A DNA stretch of 64,000 nucleotides from an uncultured Dysgonomonas sp. (GTDB lineage Bacteria; Bacteroidota; Bacteroidia; Bacteroidales; Dysgonomonadaceae), in the NCBI GenBank assembly GCA_945273835.1, contig CALYPL010000008.1:30982-94981 (forward strand). The letters are read 5' to 3'. The notes under the pieces are model-generated. The model did no database searches. It worked only from the letters and a program-made list of their open reading frames with translations, and had not been told where the DNA came from. Positions 54,479-64,000 of the stretch are shown here, piece after piece; the first letter of the stretch is position 1, and each line of letters begins with the position of its first letter. The translations under genes and the position numbers were made by a program.

Positions 54479-56122
54479 TTAATTAGTCATATCATTACCC
54501 ACCTTCATCAACTTAACAGGTTTAAATTGGAAGAAGTATAACATGATGATAACAAGTAGAACAAGCCCGAATATAAGCATCCATCCCAAAATAGACTTAA
54601 TGCTGACAAGCGTAGCTTCTGATTGTATAGTGGTATAAACCGCATTGGTAGCAATCTGATGTGCATCTTCCATACTCCAACCTTGCGCCAATGCATTCTT
54701 TAATGATGTATTAAATTTGCTAACAGCTAAGGGATTCTGGAAATCTACTGTTTGCGACAGAAGCATAGTATTCTTCATTTGTAAACGATACAACCAATTA
54801 ATTATAATCCCGTAAGCAATGGCGGGTGCGAGAGCCGAACGTGATGCAATAACATAAAAAGCGTTGTAAATCAATTGCTTCAATTTCAAGCCCTGAACTG
54901 AATAAACACCAAATGCAACAAAAAGAATAACCATACCAATTCCACGCATAAACATAGGCAGATACAAATCAGAATACATACCGTTCGGATTTACACCAAA
55001 ATATAAAAGAGCGGTAGCCACGGTAAAACAGGCAAAGCCAATAAATATCAGCCAAGCCATACGTATAGCATGCATGTAAAAGAAGTAACTGATAAATCCA
55101 CCTGCAATAACTCCGGGTATCATATATAAATAAAGTTCACTAACTTGTGTACTTCCTAAGTGTAGAATATTAGTGGTATAAGCTGACATCAGCGTGTTAA
55201 ATGAAGCGAAGAACATGAATATGAAGCTAAACAGGTAACTTACTCTTGAGCTTCGATTTTTTAAAACACTAAGATCGCAAAAGGGAGTTTCGTCAGCACT
55301 TAACTGACGGTGAATAAAAATCCATCCTGTCACAGGAATAAGGATAGTTGCAAAAATTATATTTTTAGAAGCGAACCAATCATTGGTTTTACCATAAGTA
55401 GCGACATATAAAATAGCCATAAAACACACTGAAATAAGGAAGAAACTAATCCAGTCAATTTCTCTGATTGGTAAACGAATCAGTTTTTTTGCATAAGCCA
55501 TACAAATAACTACCGCGACCATTGCAATCAACAAAAGGACAATCATAAAATAATACATATGTTGCCATTGAAACTGATAAGCCAGTTCCGCTGTCAGAAC
55601 CATAGAAAGCTGACCTATGCCCAGCGTAATGGGGTAGAACTTTGAATAAAACTCATTACGTGTTCCACTGTGCCGACTTAGTTCTGGGATAAGGATGCTT
55701 ACAAGTTCGGACATTGAGAACCCTTTGAAATAGCCAATCCAGAAACTGCAAAATAAAATGAGTTCAATGTATTTTGTTATGGCGCAGAAAAAACTGAGAA
55801 TAACTTGTGCAAGCAGAACGATTAGTATAACAGTCTTGGCGGTGGCAATGGGTCTAACACGGGGAACAACCAAATAAGCTATTGCCATACCTGTTGCCGA
55901 AGCATAAAAGGCCATGTTTATATCTTCAGACAAGATACCCATTGCTCCAACAATATCCACATTGCTGCCTGTGTATGCTCCGTTGATAAGCAAAATAGGT
56001 ACGAGAATAGTAAACGCAACAATCATGCGAAGCCAGTGTGGTACCCAGTTTCTGAAATGAGACCGAATATCAACCGAAGGCATAATCAACGATTCTTCAA
56101 GATCTTCTGAACGTTCTATCAT
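54479..56122 (-). CDS. MFS drug exporter, EmrB-like
   Basis: This 547-residue inner-membrane transporter has about 14 hydrophobic helices, as in DHA2-family pumps. It starts one base after the HlyD gene's stop and so forms the motor of a tripartite pump with that adaptor and the TolC-like protein. The canonical GxLaDrxGrkxxl motif after TM2 is not obvious; VVPRVRPIATAKTVIL occupies its position. Substrates unknown. Confidence 0.85.
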   Translation of the reverse strand: MIERSEDLEESLIMPSVDIRSHFRNWVPHWLRMIVAFTILVPILLINGAYTGSNVDIVGAMGILSEDINMAFYASATGMAIAYLVVPRVRPIATAKTVILIVLLAQVILSFFCAITKYIELILFCSFWIGYFKGFSMSELVSILIPELSRHSGTRNEFYSKFYPITLGIGQLSMVLTAELAYQFQWQHMYYFMIVLLLIAMVAVVICMAYAKKLIRLPIREIDWISFFLISVCFMAILYVATYGKTNDWFASKNIIFATILIPVTGWIFIHRQLSADETPFCDLSVLKNRSSRVSYLFSFIFMFFASFNTLMSAYTTNILHLGSTQVSELYLYMIPGVIAGGFISYFFYMHAIRMAWLIFIGFACFTVATALLYFGVNPNGMYSDLYLPMFMRGIGMVILFVAFGVYSVQGLKLKQLIYNAFYVIASRSALAPAIAYGIIINWLYRLQMKNTMLLSQTVDFQNPLAVSKFNTSLKNALAQGWSMEDAHQIATNAVYTTIQSEATLVSIKSILGWMLIFGLVLLVIIMLYFFQFKPVKLMKVGNDMTN

Positions 56123-56123
56123 T

Positions 56124-57233
56124 CTATTTTAAAATGGCTTCTACAATAACCATCATGCCTGCACGCAGTCTTTGCATATCTTCATGAGAAATATCCTCAA
56201 AATCTATTCTCACAGGAATGCGTTGCTGAATTTTCACAAAGTTACCCGCCGAATTATCGGTCGGAAGCATGGAGAATTTTGAACCTGTGGCTTCAGATAT
56301 AGCAGTTACATGTCCTTTAAATTTCTTATTCGGAAAAGCGTCTACGGAAATAATAACTTTCTGTCCAATCTGAATATGTTCAATCTGCTTTTCCCGATAA
56401 TTAGCGATCACCCACTTATTGTCGTTTTTTATCAGACTTGTAATCGTTTGTCCCGCCTGAACAAATTGTCCCACTTCGAGCGTACGGCGACCTACATAAC
56501 CGCTGTAAGGTGCGATAATGACGGTATACGACAAATTAAGTTTAGCCATATCCAGTTCAGCTTCTTTTCTTAAGATATTAGCTTCTGCGCTTGTTTGTCT
56601 TTTAACCGTTTCAGTCGAAGTAGATTTTAAAGCCTCTTTTTGTTTCAGTAAGGCATTGAAGTGTGCCTTTTGCGCATCATAATCTGCCTTCATCTGATCA
56701 TATTGTTGTTGAGAAACAGATTCCAATTCCAATAAATTTGAATAACGCTTTAAATCTTGTTCAGCACGCCATAGTTTAGCTTTAGCCTCAGCTATATTTG
56801 CATCCGAAACCTCGATGTTGGTGGCGGAAGTATTGATAGTTGATGTCAGAACCGAAGCCGAATTTTTAGCGTCCAGCAATCCAGCTTGAGCATCCAGTAA
56901 CTTTATCTTAAACTCACGGTCATCAATGATCAGCAAAGTATCACCCTTATTGACCCATTGATGTTCTGTGAAACGTACTTCCTTGATATATCCCGAAATA
57001 CGCACATTGATAGGTGTAATATATTGCTCAACGGTTGCATCGTTAGTAACCTCAAATTTATAATAATGATAAAACAAGTTGCTTGCCCAAATTATTCCGC
57101 CAATAGCCAATAATACACTCACTGTATTAAGAATAAGATTACGCTTGCGCTTCATTCTTAATTTTCGGAAGGCTTCTTTTTGCTCCCTGTTTTCAATAAA
57201 ATTATCGACCTTATCTTGGCTTTCCATTTTCAT
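56124..57233 (-). CDS. HlyD/EmrA-family periplasmic adaptor
   Basis: This 369-residue adaptor has a single N-terminal membrane helix (about 32-53, NLILNTVSVLLAIGGIIWAS), a biotinyl-lipoyl half (RISGYIKEVRFTEHQWVNKGDTLLIID), a coiled-coil hairpin (about 110-220), the second lipoyl half (YSGYVGRRTLEVGQFVQAGQTI) and a beta-barrel end. It links the MFS pump to TolC. It is 27 bases after the TolC gene. Confidence 0.92.
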   Translation of the reverse strand: MKMESQDKVDNFIENREQKEAFRKLRMKRKRNLILNTVSVLLAIGGIIWASNLFYHYYKFEVTNDATVEQYITPINVRISGYIKEVRFTEHQWVNKGDTLLIIDDREFKIKLLDAQAGLLDAKNSASVLTSTINTSATNIEVSDANIAEAKAKLWRAEQDLKRYSNLLELESVSQQQYDQMKADYDAQKAHFNALLKQKEALKSTSTETVKRQTSAEANILRKEAELDMAKLNLSYTVIIAPYSGYVGRRTLEVGQFVQAGQTITSLIKNDNKWVIANYREKQIEHIQIGQKVIISVDAFPNKKFKGHVTAISEATGSKFSMLPTDNSAGNFVKIQQRIPVRIDFEDISHEDMQRLRAGMMVIVEAILK

Positions 57234-57260
57234 AGATATACACTAATAAAAAAAATTGCA

Positions 57261-58565
57261 CTACAAATTGCCGCTGACTTTTTGCAACAGATAATACGTA
57301 TAAATTGCGTTTGTCTTGGCATTGATTAGCTGTAATTCTGCATCAAGCTGAACAGAATTAGCATCCAATAAATCTGTAAGAATAGACAATTGGGAGAAAT
57401 ATTTGTTCTTAACTATTCTGTAATTCTCATTTGCCTGCAACAATGATTCTTCCATAGCCTTGACCCTGTCTAAGGCTTCGCCATGCTTAACAAAAGCTGA
57501 TCTGATGTCAGTCCGAACCGTTTGTTTTTTATCTTCAAGCAACAGTTGTTGCAAATCAATTTGTCGTTTGGCTGCTCCCACATTATGCTTCTTATCGAAC
57601 CATGCTGAAATGTTATAAGACAAATTGAGAGCGATACCCCATGAGTTGACGAATAAATTTTGTACAGGCAGCGTATTCGGAATTGGTCGGGCTAAGGCAT
57701 TGCTTGCCTGAACTGATAATTTAGGCAATAAATCAGCTTTAGCCAGTTTAAGATTATTTTTAGCCAGAGAAATATTTTTATAACCGATTTTCATATCAGG
57801 ATATTCTTCGTAAGCCTGTTTCACATAATCACTTTCATCACGAAGAATAAGCTCGGTATGCAAGAATGATGAATCAGGTTCAATTATTAACGATTCATCC
57901 AAACTAAGCACAATAGTAAGTTGCTGCGAGATAATCCCGATGTCATTGTTCGTGGTTTTAAATGCCAACTCATAATTCGTGATAACCAATCTGCTTCGTA
58001 ATACATCATTATTGGTTATCATGCCTTGTTTTTTCATATTTTCAATATCACGTTGACGCGTCTTCGCCTCCTCGATATTTTTTGCATAAACATCACGCTG
58101 TTTATAAAGATTGAAAAGGTTTAAATATTTGTTGATCAGCCATAATTTTAAGTCAGACTTGTCTTTTTGTAATGATAAAATCGAAATCTCTTCCTCAAGT
58201 TCAGCTTTAGTGATATTGTTTTTAATAGTTCCGCCTTCAAATACAGGTTGAGTGACACTCAGCTGATAGTTTTGTTTCCAATCCGGATTATGAGAGACAC
58301 TCATATACGATAAATGTTTGTCAAAAATAACAGGATTGCCTGCGTAACCATATGATCCGTTGATACTGATTGATGGCAGACGTTTATTTTTGGCAAGGGA
58401 TAACTTGTCGGACGAAATTTGCGAGCGCACAATTGATGCTTTAATCGCTACACTATTTTCAAGTCCTCTATCAAGAAGTTCGTCAACTGTAAGTTTGTAA
58501 ACTTGCTGAGGGTAAACGTTTTTTAATGATAACAATATGAAAAATATTGAAAAAAAATATCTCAT
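57261..58565 (-). CDS. TolC-family outer membrane efflux protein
   Basis: This 434-residue protein has a signal peptide (FFSIFFILLSLKNVYPQ) and two OEP repeats, each mostly long helices: LSLAKNKRLPSISINGSYGYAG and LKLAKADLLPKLSVQASNALA are the matching starts of the beta parts. It forms the outer-membrane duct of the pump. It is the first gene of a three-gene operon. No regulator gene is adjacent. Confidence 0.92.
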   Translation of the reverse strand: MRYFFSIFFILLSLKNVYPQQVYKLTVDELLDRGLENSVAIKASIVRSQISSDKLSLAKNKRLPSISINGSYGYAGNPVIFDKHLSYMSVSHNPDWKQNYQLSVTQPVFEGGTIKNNITKAELEEEISILSLQKDKSDLKLWLINKYLNLFNLYKQRDVYAKNIEEAKTRQRDIENMKKQGMITNNDVLRSRLVITNYELAFKTTNNDIGIISQQLTIVLSLDESLIIEPDSSFLHTELILRDESDYVKQAYEEYPDMKIGYKNISLAKNNLKLAKADLLPKLSVQASNALARPIPNTLPVQNLFVNSWGIALNLSYNISAWFDKKHNVGAAKRQIDLQQLLLEDKKQTVRTDIRSAFVKHGEALDRVKAMEESLLQANENYRIVKNKYFSQLSILTDLLDANSVQLDAELQLINAKTNAIYTYYLLQKVSGNL

Positions 58566-58870
58566 TATAATTAAGTACTAATCAAAAAGACACAAAATAA
58601 ATACAATAACATAAAATCATACGTATTGTTTTACATATTTAGTAACAAATAAATGACGGACACGTTCTCCTTTCTATAATAAATCGTCAATAAATTAAAA
58701 TGTGATTTTTTTAAGGATAAAAATGTATGAAATGCTTCTTTTTAATTAATTAATTATCTTTTTGATTTGTTCTTGGTTAAAATATAGCTCAAAATGTATA
58801 CCTTTGTTAAGGTTTGCTTTTTGGAATCGTAAATTTAATCAAAAATCACAATAATATCAACTAAAAAATT
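58566..58870. promoter_or_regulatory. Divergent promoter region between tolC-like gene and gltB
   Basis: This 305-base spacer separates the divergent efflux operon and gltB. A plus-strand TACCTTTG box (58799-58806) lies 65 bases before gltB. No clear box is seen for the efflux operon, and no TetR- or MarR-like palindrome is evident. Confidence 0.45.
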
Positions 58871-61800
58871 ATGCAAGATTTATTATCAGCAACACAAAAC
58901 GGATTGTACGATCCAACGTACGAGCACGATGCTTGTGGCGTAGGCTTAGTCTTGAACATAAAAGGAGCTAAATCGCATGCGATAGTCGAGAACGGATTGC
59001 GTGTTCTCGAAAATATGATGCACCGTGGAGCCGAAAATGCCGATAATAAAACAGGCGATGGAGCAGGGATAATGCTCCAGATTCCCCACGAATTTATCCT
59101 TTTGCATGGAATACCTGTTCCCGAAAAAGGTCATTATGGTGCAGGACTTGTTTTTCTGCCTAAAACCGAAGCGGAGCAGGAAAAATGTATGCAGATTATC
59201 AATCATTACGCGGCTAAAGAAGATTTAAGAATATTAGCTGTCCGTGATGTGCCTGTCAATAGCGATATTTTAGGAGAAATGGCATTGGTCAACGAACCCG
59301 CCATCAAACAAATATTCGTTGTAGGAGAAGAAGGTCTTCCGACCGATGTACTTGAACATAAACTTTATCTGTTGCGTATGAAAATCGAGAAAGAAATTTT
59401 TGATTCTCAAACGCTATCTTTTGCAACAAAAAAAGCTTTCTACATACCAAGTCTTTCAAGCAAACGGATAATATACAAAGGAATGCTCACCTCGAATCAG
59501 TTGAGGCACTATTTCCCTGATTTGTTACATCCGCACCTGACCAGTGCGATAGCTCTTGTGCATTCACGTTTCAGTACTAATACCTTTCCCACATGGGACT
59601 TAGCCCAACCGTTTCGTTTAGTCGGACACAACGGCGAAATAAATACGATCAAAGGTAACAGGTTGTGGATGGAAGCACGCGAAAGCGTTTTAAAATCCGA
59701 TCTCTTAGGCAATATTAAAGATCTTTGGCCTATTGTGCAACCCTATATGAGTGACAGTGCTTCATTCGATAATGTACTTGAATTTCTTGTCATGTCGGGT
59801 AAATCATTGCCTCACGCACTTGCCATGATGATACCTGAATCGTGGAACGACAAGAACCCAATATCGGGCGATCTGAAAGCGTTCTACGAATATCATAGTT
59901 TATTTATGGAACCTTGGGATGGTCCGGCGACAATTTTGTTTAGCGATGGACGGTACGCAGGAGGTTTACTCGACCGTAACGGATTGCGCCCCGCACGATA
60001 TCTGATAACACATAATGATATGATGGTCGTAGCATCCGAAACAGGTGTATTGCCTATTGAGCCATCCGAAATTAAAGAACGTGGACGTCTTCGTCCCGGG
60101 AAAATGTTGATGGTTGATACTGAAGAAGGTACAATACAGTATGATGCCGAACTAAAAGAAACATTGGCAAAAGCCTACCCATATCGTCAGTGGCTTTCAA
60201 AAAACCGTATATCCCTTGATGATGTATCATCGGGACGTACTATAAAATACAGTGTCGATAACTATACCAAACTGCTGAAAGCATTTGGTTACTACAAAGA
60301 AGATATAGAGAAAATTCTTACACCGATGGCTGCTGAAGGTAAAGAGCCAACAGCTTCGATGGGTAACGATACGCCTTTAGCTGTTTTGTCCAATAAACCA
60401 CAGAGGTTATTCACATACTTCCGTCAGTTATTTGCGCAAGTAACCAATCCTCCGATTGATCCTATTCGTGAAGAATTGGTAATGTCTTTAGCCGGATATA
60501 TAGGTTCGTTGCATAAAAACATTCTCGAACCCATGCCAGAACACACCAAGATGGTTGGGTTATCTAATCCTTTCCTATCTAATAGAGAGTTAGATTTGCT
60601 TGTGAATCTTAGCTATAAAGGATTTAAAGCGGAAGTCATACCTATGCTCTTTGATCCTAAAAAAGGGGCGAAAGGACTTGATGATGCAATTGAAACACTT
60701 TGCCAAAAAGCCGAAAATGCCGTTGATAATGGTAGTAACTATATCGTGATTTCAGATCGCGGAGTAGATAAAGATAATGTTGCCATACCTTCACTTTTGG
60801 CGGTATCGGCCGTCCACCATTATCTGATCGAACGCCGCAAACGTATGCAAATAGATATAGTAGTAGAATCGGCAGAACCACGCGAAGTAATGCATTTTGC
60901 CTTACTATTCGGTTACGGAGCCAATGCTGTAAATCCGTATTTGGCGTTAGCGGTAATAGAAGATGTAGTGAAGAGAGGCGATATACAGCTTGATTTCCAT
61001 ACCGCCATGAAAAACTATGTAAAAGCCATTAATAAAGGTTTGCTGAAGACGATGTCCAAAATGGGAATATCGACGCTGAAGAGTTATATCGGAGCACAAA
61101 TGTTCGAGGCGATCGGCATCAGTTCAAGCATAATAGATAAGTATTTTAAAGGGACAATTTCTAAAATTGAAGGTATAGATCTCGGTGATCTGGCAAGCGA
61201 TACTATCGAAGCGTTTTACGAAGCCTTTGAACAAGATTTCGATAATCCTGCACTGATCAGTCAGGGAATATATGCTTGGCGTCGTAACGGAGAATACCAT
61301 GCATGGAATCCCGAAACTATACGTAAATTACAAATGGCTACTCGTTTAGGAAGTTACGAGAAGTTTAAAGACTATACCGATGGAATAGACTTCAAAACCG
61401 AAAAAGTTTTCTTAAGAGATTTCCTTTGGTTCAAGCCATCTAAAAATCCGATTGATATTGCTGAAGTAGAACCGGTTTCGGCAATAACAAAACGCTTTGT
61501 GACCGGTGCTATGTCATTTGGTTCAATCAGCCGTGAAGCTCATGAGGCAATGGCGATAGCCATGAATTCAATTGGCGGGCGAAGCAATACCGGTGAAGGC
61601 GGTGAATTAGCTGAACGATTTCAAACCAACGCACGTTCGTCCATAAAGCAGGTAGCCTCGGGACGTTTCGGAGTAACAACTGAATACCTTGTTAATGCCG
61701 ACGAGTTGCAAATAAAAATAGCTCAAGGTGCAAAACCCGGTGAAGGGGGACAGTTACCCGGTTTTAAAGTTGATAAGATCATAGCCCTTACACGGCATTC

Positions 61801-63379
61801 AATACCGGGAATATCCTTGATATCGCCACCGCCACATCATGATATATATTCAATCGAAGACCTTGCTCAGCTGATCTTCGATCTGAAAAATGTAAATCCG
61901 CAAGCGGAAATAAGTGTAAAACTTGTTGCCGAAAGCGGTGTCGGAACTGTTGCGGCAGGAGTGGCTAAGGCTAAAGCTGACCGTATTCTGATAAGCGGAT
62001 GTGAAGGAGGAACAGGAGCAAGTCCTGCAAGCTCCATAAAACATGCGGGTTTACCTCTTGAAATAGGATTGGCGGAAGTGCAGCAAACATTAGTTTTAAA
62101 TGGGCTTCGGGGACAAATCATTTTGCAAACCGACGGACAATTAAAAACCGGACGCGATATAATTGTGGCTGCTATGATGGGAGCCGAAGAATTTGGTTTC
62201 GCCACAAGTGCACTGATTGTTCTTGGCTGTATAATGATGCGTAAATGTCATCTTAATACCTGTCCTGTTGGAGTAGCTACTCAGAACGAAGAACTGCGTA
62301 AAAAATTTCTCGGACGAAGCGAATATCTGGTAAACTATTTTAATTTCCTTGCCGAAGAGGTAAGAGAACATCTTGCTTCGCTTGGCTTTACTTCACTTGA
62401 ACAAGTCATCGGACGTGCCGACTTACTTAAATATATCAAAAGTGATAATTCAAGTAAAATTGAAAAACTTGATTTGTCTCGCCTCATCTATTTCCCAAAT
62501 CAGGGAGAGTCGATTCGTCACACAAAAGATCAAGACCATAAAATTTCAGATGTGATGGATGTTGAGCTGATAGCAACAGCCCGACCTGCCATTGATAAAG
62601 GACTTGCTGTTGAAATGTCACGAGTTATAAAAAATACAGATCGTACTGTTGGCGGTATGCTATCAGGAGTAATAGCCAAGAAGTATGGCAACGACGGGTT
62701 GCCAACCGATACTATTCAATGCAAATTTACAGGATCGGCGGGACAAAGCTTCGGTGGATTTTTAGCGCATGGTGTAACATTTCGTCTCGAGGGAGATGCA
62801 AACGATTATGTTGGTAAAGGCTTGTCAGGTGGTAAGATAATTATAGTTCCACCAAGTGTTTCTACCTATAAACCTGAAGAAAATATTATTGCGGGAAATA
62901 CATTGCTTTATGGTGCCACGGCAGGCGAGGTTTACATAAGCGGTAGAGTAGGAGAGCGTTTCTGTGTACGCAACAGTGGCGCAGTAGCAGTAGTAGAGGG
63001 AGCAGGCGATCATTGTTGTGAATATATGACAGGGGGGCGAACCGTTATACTTGGAACCACAGGTCGTAACTTCGCAGCAGGTATGAGTGGAGGCGTTGCA
63101 TATGTATATAACATTAAGGGTGATTTCGATTATTATTGTAATATGCAAATGGTTGAACTGTCTCTTATTGAAGATAGTTATGACGCGAAAGAATTACGTC
63201 AATTAATATCCAATCATTATACTTATACCGACAGTCCTCGTGCCAAATATATACTTGATAATTGGGCTACTGAAGTTGATAAGTTTATCAAAGTGATGCC
63301 GATAGAATACAAAAAAGTATTGCAAGACGAGAAATTAGAAGCAATTAAAAGAAAAATTGCGGAAGTTGAATTTGACTAA
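58871..63379 (+). CDS. gltB: Glutamate synthase, large subunit
   Basis: This 1502-residue enzyme makes two glutamates from glutamine and 2-oxoglutarate. The N-terminal Ntn amidotransferase nucleophile is C22 in EHDACGVGL, exposed by removal of a 21-residue propeptide. The central FMN domain contains GAMSFGSISREAHEAM, QIAQGAKPGEGGQL-type KIAQGAKPGEGGQLPG and the 3Fe-4S motif CIMMRKCHLNTCPVG. The C-terminal GXGXG beta-helix domain (about 1235-1440) is complete. It is in operon with gltD, 67 bases downstream. Confidence 0.98.
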   Translation: MQDLLSATQNGLYDPTYEHDACGVGLVLNIKGAKSHAIVENGLRVLENMMHRGAENADNKTGDGAGIMLQIPHEFILLHGIPVPEKGHYGAGLVFLPKTEAEQEKCMQIINHYAAKEDLRILAVRDVPVNSDILGEMALVNEPAIKQIFVVGEEGLPTDVLEHKLYLLRMKIEKEIFDSQTLSFATKKAFYIPSLSSKRIIYKGMLTSNQLRHYFPDLLHPHLTSAIALVHSRFSTNTFPTWDLAQPFRLVGHNGEINTIKGNRLWMEARESVLKSDLLGNIKDLWPIVQPYMSDSASFDNVLEFLVMSGKSLPHALAMMIPESWNDKNPISGDLKAFYEYHSLFMEPWDGPATILFSDGRYAGGLLDRNGLRPARYLITHNDMMVVASETGVLPIEPSEIKERGRLRPGKMLMVDTEEGTIQYDAELKETLAKAYPYRQWLSKNRISLDDVSSGRTIKYSVDNYTKLLKAFGYYKEDIEKILTPMAAEGKEPTASMGNDTPLAVLSNKPQRLFTYFRQLFAQVTNPPIDPIREELVMSLAGYIGSLHKNILEPMPEHTKMVGLSNPFLSNRELDLLVNLSYKGFKAEVIPMLFDPKKGAKGLDDAIETLCQKAENAVDNGSNYIVISDRGVDKDNVAIPSLLAVSAVHHYLIERRKRMQIDIVVESAEPREVMHFALLFGYGANAVNPYLALAVIEDVVKRGDIQLDFHTAMKNYVKAINKGLLKTMSKMGISTLKSYIGAQMFEAIGISSSIIDKYFKGTISKIEGIDLGDLASDTIEAFYEAFEQDFDNPALISQGIYAWRRNGEYHAWNPETIRKLQMATRLGSYEKFKDYTDGIDFKTEKVFLRDFLWFKPSKNPIDIAEVEPVSAITKRFVTGAMSFGSISREAHEAMAIAMNSIGGRSNTGEGGELAERFQTNARSSIKQVASGRFGVTTEYLVNADELQIKIAQGAKPGEGGQLPGFKVDKIIALTRHSIPGISLISPPPHHDIYSIEDLAQLIFDLKNVNPQAEISVKLVAESGVGTVAAGVAKAKADRILISGCEGGTGASPASSIKHAGLPLEIGLAEVQQTLVLNGLRGQIILQTDGQLKTGRDIIVAAMMGAEEFGFATSALIVLGCIMMRKCHLNTCPVGVATQNEELRKKFLGRSEYLVNYFNFLAEEVREHLASLGFTSLEQVIGRADLLKYIKSDNSSKIEKLDLSRLIYFPNQGESIRHTKDQDHKISDVMDVELIATARPAIDKGLAVEMSRVIKNTDRTVGGMLSGVIAKKYGNDGLPTDTIQCKFTGSAGQSFGGFLAHGVTFRLEGDANDYVGKGLSGGKIIIVPPSVSTYKPEENIIAGNTLLYGATAGEVYISGRVGERFCVRNSGAVAVVEGAGDHCCEYMTGGRTVILGTTGRNFAAGMSGGVAYVYNIKGDFDYYCNMQMVELSLIEDSYDAKELRQLISNHYTYTDSPRAKYILDNWATEVDKFIKVMPIEYKKVLQDEKLEAIKRKIAEVEFD

Positions 63380-63446
63380 TTAATAATGATTTATTTTGAT
63401 AAGTTGGTTTTCAGAATCAGCTTATCAATTAATATAGAAAAGAAAA

Positions 63447-64000
63447 ATGGGGAATCCAAAAGCATTTCTGACAATAAAGAGAAAAGAAGCCGGTTATCGT
63501 CCTGTTCAGGAGCGTATACTTGATTTCGGAGAGGTAGAACAGACGCTCAACACAGAAGATCGTAGAGAGCAAGCCTCCCGCTGTATGGATTGTGGCATAC
63601 CTTTTTGCCATTGGGGCTGTCCGTTGGGTAATAAAATGCCTGAATGGCAGGACTATATTTATAAAGGAGACTGGAAGCTCGCAGCCGAAGTACTTATGCA
63701 GACAAATGATTTTCCGGAATTTACAGGGCGTATATGTCCTGCACCATGCGAAAAGTCGTGTGTATTATCTATCCATTATTCTCCGGTAACCATTCGGGAA
63801 AACGAAGCCTCTGCTCTCGAACATGCTTATAAAGAAGGATATATTGAGCCTGAACAGCCCAAAAAACGCACAGGGAAAAAGGTGGCGATAATAGGCTCAG
63901 GACCCTCAGGGCTGACGGTTGCAAATCAATTAAATAAAAAGGGGCATCAAATAACTGTTTTTGAAAAGCATGAACGCATTGGAGGGCTTTTGCGATTTGG
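63447..64000 (+). CDS. gltD: Glutamate synthase, small subunit (5' part)
   Basis: The frame opens at ATG 63447 (MGNPKAFLTIKRKEAGYRPV) and runs off the right edge after 184 complete codons. The N-terminal two-4Fe-4S ferredoxin-like domain is present: CMDCGIPFCHWGCPLGN and GRICPAPCEKSCVL. The FAD-binding VAIIGSGPSGLTVANQL motif follows. It feeds NAD(P)H electrons to GltB. No frameshift is seen in the visible part. Confidence 0.97.
   Translation, partial: MGNPKAFLTIKRKEAGYRPVQERILDFGEVEQTLNTEDRREQASRCMDCGIPFCHWGCPLGNKMPEWQDYIYKGDWKLAAEVLMQTNDFPEFTGRICPAPCEKSCVLSIHYSPVTIRENEASALEHAYKEGYIEPEQPKKRTGKKVAIIGSGPSGLTVANQLNKKGHQITVFEKHERIGGLLRF

Noticed and set aside
61867..62205. Minus-strand 112-codon ORF inside gltB
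   Set aside because: Antisense to the FMN domain of gltB; no independent support.
63429..63789. Small ORFs on both strands at the right edge
   Set aside because: They are shadows of the gltD start, which has clear Fe-S and FAD motifs.
1..64000. CRISPR arrays, insertion sequences, prophage or att sites
   Set aside because: I saw no regularly spaced repeats, transposase or integrase motifs, or duplicated tRNA ends in the window.

Overview
The window is a chromosomal segment from an AT-rich, anaerobic Bacteroidales bacterium. I infer a Dysgonomonas-like or Bacteroides-like host, and the genus is uncertain. Supporting signs are the one-piece tmRNA with a tag ending in NYALAA, TonB-dependent receptors beside family-3 glycosidases, Bacteroidetes-only families (DUF5606, PCMD, Bacteroidetes LptE), recurrent TAnnTTTG boxes (the Bacteroides -7 promoter element) upstream of genes, and two ferredoxin-linked 2-oxoacid oxidoreductases. 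I see no insertion sequence, prophage, CRISPR array or integrase.

Layout: 1-3.5 kb (minus) holds a Dna2-like nuclease-helicase cut by the left edge and a lipoprotein whose stop overlaps the helicase's probable TTG start. 3.77-4.16 kb is a decayed pdxH relic. 4.3-6.8 kb (plus) is an ECF sigma operon with a TPR protein, a one-TM protein and a small secreted protein. A Mef-like MFS pump follows. 8.7-17.8 kb (plus) is a SusD-less glycan locus: GH3, TonB-receptor-like barrel, secreted EEP-family hydrolase, secreted histidine phosphatase, GH3. 18.3-18.7 kb is tmRNA. 19.0-26.0 kb (minus) holds a four-subunit 2-oxoacid:ferredoxin oxidoreductase, YbaK and the single-chain pyruvate:ferredoxin oxidoreductase, which together make the anaerobic acyl-CoA and ferredoxin core. 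Next come an AAA/DUF4143 ATPase, a creatininase-family amidohydrolase and tRNA-Pro(GGG).

28.9-32.7 kb (plus) carries an Omp85-type barrel, a phosphoethanolamine transferase and a PCMD protein, probably for envelope work. 33.0-36.0 kb (plus) is a compact sigma-54 activator / LptE / TPR-like / SecG operon with ATGA overlaps. 38.1-41.5 kb is an iron-related module: a DtxR-family repressor divergent from a TonB receptor and a stand-alone FeoA, with a near-consensus DtxR box inside the receptor promoter. 41.6-46.2 kb (minus) is the most unusual part: a four-CxxC zinc-ribbon protein, a soluble HSP100-type AAA module fused to an FtsH-type M41 peptidase, the RNA 2'-phosphotransferase KptA, a PaaI-like thioesterase and TatD, behind a promoter flanked by two palindromes.

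46.6-50.1 kb has serC-serA divergent from a DUF1015 protein with a ParB/serine-kinase-like DGHHR motif. The rest holds a third GH3 enzyme, rplU-rpmA with a structured leader, a lipocalin-like lipoprotein, an EmrAB-TolC-type efflux operon, and gltB with the start of gltD, which is cut by the right edge.
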